This document shows positions 57,634-64,000 of a stretch of DNA of 64,000 nt, piece by piece (position 1 is the first letter of the stretch; every line of letters starts with the position of its first letter). Made by a program: the position numbers and the translations under genes. This DNA is from Mycobacterium sp. E2733 (GTDB taxonomy: Bacteria; Actinomycetota; Actinomycetes; Mycobacteriales; Mycobacteriaceae): contig NZ_LZJZ01000104.1 of NCBI RefSeq assembly GCF_001667585.1, positions 124,001 through 188,000 of the forward strand. Reading direction: 5' to 3'. The notes below the pieces were generated by a model, which did no database searches, was not told where the DNA came from, and was given only the letters and a program-made list of their open reading frames with translations.

Positions 57634-57915
57634 ATGCCACGCAGCCTGAAGAAGGGCCCGTTCGTCGACGACCACCTCCTCAAGAAGGTGGATGTCCAGA
57701 ACGAGAAGAACACCAAGCAGGTCATCAAGACCTGGTCTCGGCGTTCGACGATCATTCCGGACTTCATCGGCCACACCTTCGCCGTCCACGACGGACGCAA
57801 GCACGTCCCGGTGTTCGTCACCGAGTCGATGGTCGGTCACAAGCTTGGTGAATTCGCGCCGACGCGAACCTTCAAGGGACACATCAAGGACGACCGGAAG
57901 GCCAAACGGCGATGA
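57634..57915 (+). CDS. rpsS: 30S ribosomal protein S19
   Basis: S19 (93 residues) of the 30S head contacts the A-site tRNA and 50S. MPRSLKKGPFVDDHLLKKVD, RRSTIIPDFIGHTFAVHDGR and MVGHKLGEFAPTRTF are diagnostic. The rplV start overlaps its stop as ATGA. Confidence 0.99.
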   Translation: MPRSLKKGPFVDDHLLKKVDVQNEKNTKQVIKTWSRRSTIIPDFIGHTFAVHDGRKHVPVFVTESMVGHKLGEFAPTRTFKGHIKDDRKAKRR

Positions 57916-58468
57916 CCACAACTGAATTCCCGTCGGCGGTCGCCAAGGCGCGGTTCGTGCGGGTGTCACCGACGAAGGCCCGCCGGGTGATCGACCTGGT
58001 GCGCGGCCAGTCGGTGGCCGACGCGCTCGACATCCTGCGCTGGGCGCCCCAGGCGGCCAGCGAGCCGGTGGCCAAGGTGATCGCCAGCGCCGCGGCGAAC
58101 GCGCAGAACAACAACGGGCTGGACCCGGCCACCCTGGTGGTCGCCACGGTGTACGCCGACGAGGGCCCCACCGCCAAGCGCATTCGCCCGCGCGCCCAGG
58201 GCCGCGCGTTCCGGATCCGCAAGCGCACCAGCCACATCACGGTCGTGGTGGAGAGCCGGCCGGCCAAGGACCAGCGTTCGGCGAAGTCGACGAGGGCCCG
58301 CCGCGCCGAGGCCAGCAAGGCCGCCGCGAAGGCGCCCGCGAAGAAGGCCGCCGCCACCAAGGCGCCCGCCAAGAAGGCACCTGCGAAGAAGGCTCCGGCG
58401 AAAACCGCCGAGGCGAAGACTTCTAAGGCAACTGCTGAGACCTCGGAAGCGAAGGGAGGCTCAGACTA

Positions 58469-58469
<1 letters not shown>
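57912..58469 (+). CDS. rplV: 50S ribosomal protein L22 with long Lys/Ala/Pro tail
   Basis: L22 (185 residues, against about 110 in E. coli) lines the exit tunnel. The conserved core (ARFVRVSPTKARRVIDLVRG to RIRKRTSHITVVVESRP) ends near residue 118. A histone H1-like tail follows with repeated AKKAPAKKA motifs and a final acidic-Ser stretch. Long tails of this kind are seen in mycobacterial L22. Its stop overlaps rpsC. Confidence 0.98.
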
Positions 58470-59308
<839 letters not shown>

Positions 59309-59311
59309 ATC

Positions 59312-59728
59312 ATGTTGATTCCCCGCAGGGTTAAACACCGTAAGCAGCACCACCCCCGCCAGCGCGGCATCGCCAGCGGCGGCACGGCGGTGAACTTCGG
59401 TGATTACGGCATCCAGGCGCTGGAGCACGCCTACGTCACCAACCGGCAGATCGAGTCCGCGCGTATCGCGATCAACCGCCACATCAAGCGTGGCGGCAAG
59501 GTGTGGATCAACGTCTTCCCGGACCGCCCGCTGACCAAGAAGCCCGCCGAAACCCGGATGGGTTCGGGTAAGGGTTCGCCGGAATGGTGGGTGGTCAACG
59601 TCAAGCCGGGCCGCGTGCTGTTCGAGCTGAGCTACCCCAACGAGCAGGTGGCCCGGGCGGCACTCACCCGTGCAATCCACAAGCTGCCGATCAAGGCACG
59701 CATCGTGACCCGAGAGGATCAGTTCTGA
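59312..59728 (+). CDS. rplP: 50S ribosomal protein L16
   Basis: L16 (138 residues) organises the A-site region of 50S. MLIPRRVKHRKQHHPRQRGI, GRWINVFPD-like VWINVFPDRPLTKKPAETRM and GSGKGSPEWWVVNVKPGRVL are characteristic. It starts 3 bases after rpsC and overlaps rpmC by one base. Confidence 0.99.
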   Translation: MLIPRRVKHRKQHHPRQRGIASGGTAVNFGDYGIQALEHAYVTNRQIESARIAINRHIKRGGKVWINVFPDRPLTKKPAETRMGSGKGSPEWWVVNVKPGRVLFELSYPNEQVARAALTRAIHKLPIKARIVTREDQF

Positions 59729-59973
59729 TGGCAGTGGGAATTTCGCCTGGCGAACTGCGTGAGCTCACCGACGAGGAGCTGACCGAGCGTCTGCGCGAAT
59801 CCAAGGAGGAGCTGTTCAACCTGCGTTTCCAGATGGCGACCGGGCAGCTCAACAACAACCGCCGGCTGCGCGCGGTGCGGCAGGAGATCGCGCGCGTGTA
59901 CACCGTGCTGCGCGAACGAGAACTGGGCCTGGCTAGTGGGCCCGAAGGGTCCGAAGGAAACAAGGAATCGTGA
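59728..59973 (+). CDS. rpmC: 50S ribosomal protein L29
   Basis: L29 (81 residues) is a helical hairpin near the tunnel exit. Core sequence: ELRELTDEELTERLRESKEE, LFNLRFQMATGQLNNNRRLR and IARVYTVLRERE, followed by a short Gly/Glu/Ser tail. Its stop overlaps the rpsQ start (TGATG). Confidence 0.98.
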   Translation: MAVGISPGELRELTDEELTERLRESKEELFNLRFQMATGQLNNNRRLRAVRQEIARVYTVLRERELGLASGPEGSEGNKES

Positions 59974-60341
59974 TGGCAGAAGCGAAGAAGGCGGCTCCCA
60001 AGGCGGCTGCCAAGGCGGCTCCGAAGGCGGCCGCGAAGGACACCGCCTCGAAAGACACGGGCCCCAAGCACACTCCGGCCAACCCGAAGGTACGCGGCCG
60101 GCGCAAGGTCCGCATCGGTTACGTCGTCAGCGACAAGATGCAGAAGACCATCGTGGTCGAGCTCGAAGACCGCGTGCGTCACCCGCTGTACGGCAAGATC
60201 ATCCGCACCACCAAGAAGGTGAAGGCGCACGACGAGAACAGCACCGCGGGCATCGGCGACCGCGTCTCACTGATGGAGACGCGTCCGACGTCGGCGACCA
60301 AACGGTGGCGGCTCGTCGAAATCCTGGAGAAGGCCAAGTAG
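59973..60341 (+). CDS. rpsQ: 30S ribosomal protein S17 with Lys/Ala-rich N-terminal extension
   Basis: S17 (122 residues) binds helix 11 of 16S rRNA. The conserved OB-fold core is RRKVRIGYVVSDKMQKTIVV, VRHPLYGKIIRTTKKVKAHD and GDRVSLMETRPTSATKRWRL. About 40 extra N-terminal residues are AAPKAAAK repeats. ATG 59973 is used; a GTG directly before it could add one residue. A perfect terminator hairpin follows 14 bases after the stop. Confidence 0.98.
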   Translation: MAEAKKAAPKAAAKAAPKAAAKDTASKDTGPKHTPANPKVRGRRKVRIGYVVSDKMQKTIVVELEDRVRHPLYGKIIRTTKKVKAHDENSTAGIGDRVSLMETRPTSATKRWRLVEILEKAK

Positions 60342-60355
60342 CCCAACGGGGCATC

Positions 60356-60389
60356 GAAACGCCCGAGACCTGACGGTCTCGGGCGTTTC
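60356..60389 (+). terminator. Terminator of the S10 operon
   Basis: GAAACGCCCGAGACC (60356-60370) pairs perfectly with GGTCTCGGGCGTTTC (60375-60389) around a 4-base loop. It ends the rpsJ-rpsQ transcript. Confidence 0.85.
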
Positions 60390-60455
60390 GCTTTGGCGGG
60401 GGAACGCCGCGGCGAAAAAAGATCGGAATTCTCGCGGTGGCGCTACGCTCGGCGC

Positions 60456-62816
60456 ATGTCGACTGACTCGGGAGCTTTTCAAGGCAAGATCGAGCTGGAT
60501 ATTCGGAACTCCGAACCGGACTGGGGCCCGTACGCCGCGCCGACCGCACCGGAGAACTCGCCGAACATCCTGTACCTGGTCTGGGACGACACCGGCATCG
60601 CGACGTGGGACTGTTTCGGCGGCCTGGTCGAGATGCCCGCCATGACCCGCATCGCCGAGCGAGGTGTGCGGCTGTCGCAATTCCACACCACCGCGCTGTG
60701 CTCCCCGACCCGGGCCTCACTGCTGACCGGCCGCAATGCCACCACCGTCGGCATGGCCACCATCGAGGAGTTCACCGACGCGTTCCCCAACGCCAACGGT
60801 CGCATCCCGTTCGACACCGCGCTGCTCTCCGAAGTGCTCACCGAGCGCGGCTACAACACGTACTGCGTCGGCAAGTGGCACCTGACGCCGCTCGAAGAGT
60901 CCAATCTGGCGTCGACGAAACGACATTGGCCGACCTCGCGCGGATTCGAGCGGTTCTACGGTTTTTTGGGTGGGGAGACCGACCAGTGGTATCCCGACCT
61001 CGTGTACGACAACCATCCGGTCAACCCGCCGAGCGCACCGGAGGACGGCTATCACCTGTCGAAGGACATCGCCGACAAGACCATCGAATTCATCCGTGAC
61101 GCCAAGGTGATCGCGCCGGAAAAGCCGTGGTTCAGCTACGTGTGCCCGGGCGCCGGGCACGCGCCGCACCACGTCTTCAAAGAGTGGGCGGACCGCTACG
61201 CCGGCCGTTTCGACATGGGCTACGAGCGGTACCGCGAGATCGTGCTGGAAAACCAGAAGTCGATGGGCATCGTGCCGCCGGAAACCGAACTCTCTCCGGT
61301 CAACCCGTACTTGGACGTCAAGGGGCCCCAGGGCGAGCCCTGGCCGCTGCAGGACACGGTGCGGCCGTGGGACTCGCTCAACGCGGACGAGAAGAAGCTG
61401 TTCTCCCGGATGGCCGAGGTGTTCGCCGGCTTCCTCAGCTACACCGACGCCCAAATCGGCCGGATCCTGGACTATTTGGAGGAATCCGGTCAACTGGACA
61501 ACACCCTCATCGTGGTGATCTCCGACAACGGCGCCAGCGGGGAGGGCGGCCCGAACGGATCGGTGAACGAGGGCAAGTTCTTCAACGGTTACATCGACAC
61601 CGTCGAAGAGAGCATGAAGCTGTTCGACCACCTCGGCGGGCCGGAGACCTACAACCATTACCCCATCGGCTGGGCGATGGCCTTCAACACCCCCTACAAG
61701 CTGTACAAGCGGTACGCGTCGCACGAGGGCGGCATCGCCGACACGGCGATCATCTCGTGGCCCAATGGTTTTGCCGCACACGGGGAGATCCGCGACAACT
61801 ACGTCAACGTCTGCGACATCACGCCCACCGTGTACGACCTGCTGGGCATGACGCCGCCCGAGACCGTCCGGGGCATCACGCAGAAACCACTGGACGGCGT
61901 GAGTTTCAAAGCGGCCCTTGTCGATTCGTCCGCGCGCACCGACAAGCAGACCCAGTTCTACTCCATGCTCGGCACCCGGGGGATATGGCACCAGGGCTGG
62001 TTCGCCAACACCGTCCACGCGGCCACGCCGGCCGGCTGGTCGCACTTCGACACCGACCGCTGGGAGCTGTTCCACATCGAGGCCGACCGCAGCCAGTGCC
62101 ACGACCTCGCCGCCGAGCACCCCGACAAGCTCGAAGAACTCAAGGCGCTGTGGTTCTCCGAAGCCGCCAAATACAACGGGCTGCCGCTGTCTGACCTGAA
62201 CATCCTGGAGACGATGACGCGGTTCCGCCCTTACCTCGGCGGTGACCGGTCCAGCTACGTCTACTATCCCAACTGCGCGGACGTGGGCAGCGGCGCCGCC
62301 GCCGAAATCCGCGGCAGGTCGTTCGCGGTGCTGGCCGAGGTCAGCGTGGACACCACCGGCGCGGAAGGGGTGCTGTTCAAGCAGGGCGGCGCCCACGGCG
62401 GGCACGTGCTGTTCATCCAGGACGGGCGCCTGCATTACGTCTACAACTTCCTGGGTGAACGGCAGCAGGAGGTCTCCTCCTCGGGCGCGGTCCCGCTCGG
62501 CAGGCATCTGCTCGGCGTGAGTTATTCGCGGACCGGAACCGTCCCGAACAGTCACACGCCGCTCGGCGACGTCACGCTGTTCATCGACGACGAGGTGGCA
62601 GGCACGCTCGCGGACGTGCAGACCCATCCCGGAACGTTCGGGATTGCGGGCGCCGGGATAACCGTCGGACGCAATGGCGGCTCGGGAGTGTGCAGCCGCT
62701 ACAAAGCGCCGTTCTCGTTCACCGGGGGCACCATCCGCCAGGTCACCGTCGACCTGTCCGGCCGGCCCTACGTAGACGTGGAAACCGAGATTGCGCTTGC
62801 CTTTTCGCGCGACTGA
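60456..62816 (+). CDS. atsA: Type I arylsulfatase AtsA
   Basis: This 786-residue sulfatase is very like M. tuberculosis AtsA. The alkaline phosphatase fold starts ENSPNILYLVWDDTG (metal Asp pair). The sulfatase signature LCSPTRASLLTGRN has Cys82, which must be converted to formylglycine. GKWHLTP and ISDNGASGEGGPNGSVNEG supply further active-site residues. ATG 60456 gives the orthologue length; the in-frame region upstream lies in the S10 terminator. The formylglycine-generating enzyme gene that I recall downstream in M. tuberculosis (Rv0712) is not next to it here. Confidence 0.94.
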   Translation: MSTDSGAFQGKIELDIRNSEPDWGPYAAPTAPENSPNILYLVWDDTGIATWDCFGGLVEMPAMTRIAERGVRLSQFHTTALCSPTRASLLTGRNATTVGMATIEEFTDAFPNANGRIPFDTALLSEVLTERGYNTYCVGKWHLTPLEESNLASTKRHWPTSRGFERFYGFLGGETDQWYPDLVYDNHPVNPPSAPEDGYHLSKDIADKTIEFIRDAKVIAPEKPWFSYVCPGAGHAPHHVFKEWADRYAGRFDMGYERYREIVLENQKSMGIVPPETELSPVNPYLDVKGPQGEPWPLQDTVRPWDSLNADEKKLFSRMAEVFAGFLSYTDAQIGRILDYLEESGQLDNTLIVVISDNGASGEGGPNGSVNEGKFFNGYIDTVEESMKLFDHLGGPETYNHYPIGWAMAFNTPYKLYKRYASHEGGIADTAIISWPNGFAAHGEIRDNYVNVCDITPTVYDLLGMTPPETVRGITQKPLDGVSFKAALVDSSARTDKQTQFYSMLGTRGIWHQGWFANTVHAATPAGWSHFDTDRWELFHIEADRSQCHDLAAEHPDKLEELKALWFSEAAKYNGLPLSDLNILETMTRFRPYLGGDRSSYVYYPNCADVGSGAAAEIRGRSFAVLAEVSVDTTGAEGVLFKQGGAHGGHVLFIQDGRLHYVYNFLGERQQEVSSSGAVPLGRHLLGVSYSRTGTVPNSHTPLGDVTLFIDDEVAGTLADVQTHPGTFGIAGAGITVGRNGGSGVCSRYKAPFSFTGGTIRQVTVDLSGRPYVDVETEIALAFSRD

Positions 62817-63462
62817 AGTCCTGGCGCTGTGCGTGTTGGCGCTCCCGGCGGTGGGATGTGAGAAGACAACCGGCGGGACGGCCATCGGTGGCACCGCCGC
62901 TTCGACGTCCACCACGCGACCGTCAGACCCGGCCGAGCCGGTGCCCGGCGTCGAAACCACGCTGCCCGACCACATTCCGCCCAACGCCCTAATGTGCTTC
63001 CCGCCGCCCGAGAGCGGCTCCATGACCAAGGCCTCCGTGGCGGACCCGGCGGCGCCCGTGCTCACGGTCCCGTTGCCCGACGGCTGGAATGCGGCCGCCG
63101 GCACGGGTGACGTGGCGTTGACGTCGACCGGCCCCGACGGCATGTCGGTGCGGGTGACCATCGCCCACACCGACCTCGATCCCGGTGGTGCTTTCTTGCG
63201 CTACGCCACCGACTTGGGAACGGCGAACCCGGGAGTCAAGGTCACCGTCACGGCGGCCCAGTTCTGCGGCTATAGCAGCCAGCTGCTCAGCGGTACCGAC
63301 GGAGGGTCCGGAGCAAACCAATTCGCCGACCGCATCACCCACGTCTGGACGAACGCCCAGGCGTACCTGGTCGCCGTCCATTTGGAGGGGCCCGGCAAAG
63401 CGCCCGGTTTCGAAGCGGCCAAATCCACGGTGATGCAGCAATTCGCCGTCATTATCCCCTGA
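62791..63462 (+). CDS. Lipoprotein of unknown function (LpqN/LpqT-like)
   Basis: This 223-residue protein has a short signal (MRLPFRATEVLALCVLALPA) with lipobox PAVGC at about 20-24, a Thr/Ser linker, and a soluble domain (VLTVPLPDGWNAAAGTGDVA to MQQFAVIIP). The domain pattern with a PDGW start resembles LpqN/LpqT-type mycobacterial lipoproteins, but this is a weak family call. The TTG at 62791 overlaps the atsA end by 26 bases; no better start keeps the signal peptide. Confidence 0.75.
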   Translation: MRLPFRATEVLALCVLALPAVGCEKTTGGTAIGGTAASTSTTRPSDPAEPVPGVETTLPDHIPPNALMCFPPPESGSMTKASVADPAAPVLTVPLPDGWNAAAGTGDVALTSTGPDGMSVRVTIAHTDLDPGGAFLRYATDLGTANPGVKVTVTAAQFCGYSSQLLSGTDGGSGANQFADRITHVWTNAQAYLVAVHLEGPGKAPGFEAAKSTVMQQFAVIIP

Positions 63463-63505
63463 AATTTGCCGTTGTGCCTGTTAGCATCTGCCCCGTGATG
63501 CCACA

Positions 63506-64000
63506 ATGACCGCCGGGACTCCGGCGCCTCCCGCGCCGCCGGCGCCCGCCAACCACCGTGGCCGGCAAATCGCCATCGCTTTCGGAATCGTCGCGGCCCT
63601 GGTCGTCATCTACGCCCTCTCGCTGATCGCCGTGCACCTGCTGGCAAAGTCGGCGCCTGCCCTTCCTTCGGTGGATTTGAGCAAGGTGGAGGCCGAAGAC
63701 AGCGTCGTTCAGGTTCGCCTGGAGAAGCTGGACACCGTCGCGAACCGCTTGACGGTGAATGTGACCGTCTATCCCAAGGATTCGTTGTACGACAAGAACT
63801 TCGGGGTGCTCACCACTGACGCCGCGGTGCGACTGTATCCCGACAACGACCTCGGCGACCTGCAGTACCCGGTAGGAAAGGCGCCGGCCCAGGTCAGCAC
63901 GACCATTGTGGCCCACGGCGATCCGGCCAACTGGCCGTTCGACACGTACAAGACCGAGGTCATCGCCGCCGACGTGTTCACCGGTACGGGGGCGAGCCGC
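63506..64000 (+). CDS. DUF4436 membrane protein (Rv0713-like), 3' end cut by the window
   Basis: The frame from ATG 63506 runs open to the window end (165 codons). It shows an Ala/Pro N-terminus (TAGTPAPPAPPAPANHRGRQ), one membrane helix (IAIAFGIVAALVVIYALSLI) and an extracytoplasmic beta-rich domain (VQVRLEKLDTVANRLTVNVT and YPVGKAPAQVSTTIVAHGDP). This fits the DUF4436 family and the gene before rplN in M. tuberculosis. Upstream in-frame starts reach stops quickly. Confidence 0.82.
   Translation, partial: MTAGTPAPPAPPAPANHRGRQIAIAFGIVAALVVIYALSLIAVHLLAKSAPALPSVDLSKVEAEDSVVQVRLEKLDTVANRLTVNVTVYPKDSLYDKNFGVLTTDAAVRLYPDNDLGDLQYPVGKAPAQVSTTIVAHGDPANWPFDTYKTEVIAADVFTGTGASR

Overview
This 64 kb window is chromosomal DNA of a slow-growing Mycobacterium, most like the M. 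avium complex and its relatives. The evidence is very high GC, frequent GTG and TTG starts, mycolic acid methyltransferases, a PE protein, the mycofactocin cluster, and a gene order that matches M. tuberculosis from about Rv0642c to Rv0713. Gene names and Rv equivalents come from remembered protein families and gene order; no database was searched. The species is an inference.

Layout. (1) 1-7,300, minus strand: an ECF sigma factor with a YCII partner, three mycolate methyltransferases (mmaA4, an mmaA3-type gene, mmaA1), the lipG hydrolase, an ABC1-type kinase and a DinB-type protein. (2) 7,300-14,400, plus strand: a GH38 alpha-mannosidase, the small protein usually named fabD2, a ROK sugar kinase, then rplJ-rplL behind a structured leader. 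(3) 14,380-17,831: a TetR regulator divergent from a carotenoid oxygenase, with a clear operator between them, then the Mce-linked ATPase mkl. (4) 17,832-25,782: rpoB-rpoC. (5) 25,786-31,584: a long inverted repeat, endonuclease IV, lipoprotein esterase lpqP, and an acyl-CoA cluster (fadE8, echA4, a PaaX-like regulator, echA5). (6) 31,599-34,422: three secreted or lipoprotein genes on the minus strand, a TetR gene and three tandem hairpin repeats. (7) 34,435-39,042: the str operon (rpsL, rpsG, fusA, tuf). (8) 39,125-51,370: a PE protein, a membrane protein, and the mycofactocin block (mycofactocin-type SDR, ferredoxin reductase, DUF2332 gene, mftR, mftA to mftG). (9) 51,949-54,296: an MFS exporter divergent from its likely TetR repressor. 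(10) 54,367-60,389: the S10 ribosomal protein operon, rpsJ to rpsQ. (11) 60,456-64,000: arylsulfatase atsA, a lipoprotein and a truncated DUF4436 membrane protein.

How the genes work together. The mmaA genes modify meromycolate chains for the outer membrane. The mft genes make the peptide-derived redox cofactor mycofactocin: MftA is the precursor, MftB the chaperone, MftC the radical SAM enzyme, MftE the peptidase, MftD the flavin oxidase, MftF the glycosyltransferase and MftG the reoxidising GMC enzyme. The SDR at 40,889 is a likely client enzyme. The ribosomal and RNA polymerase operons form the housekeeping core.

The most interesting non-coding signals are: a sequence block shared by the str and S10 leaders; a perfect 9+9 bp palindrome covering the carotenoid oxygenase ribosome binding site; a duplicated 13 bp operator-like site in front of a TetR gene that seems to lack a normal start codon; a 24 bp perfect inverted repeat behind rpoC; and an AT-rich gap inside the mft operon. 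I see no CRISPR array, tRNA, rRNA, insertion sequence or prophage.
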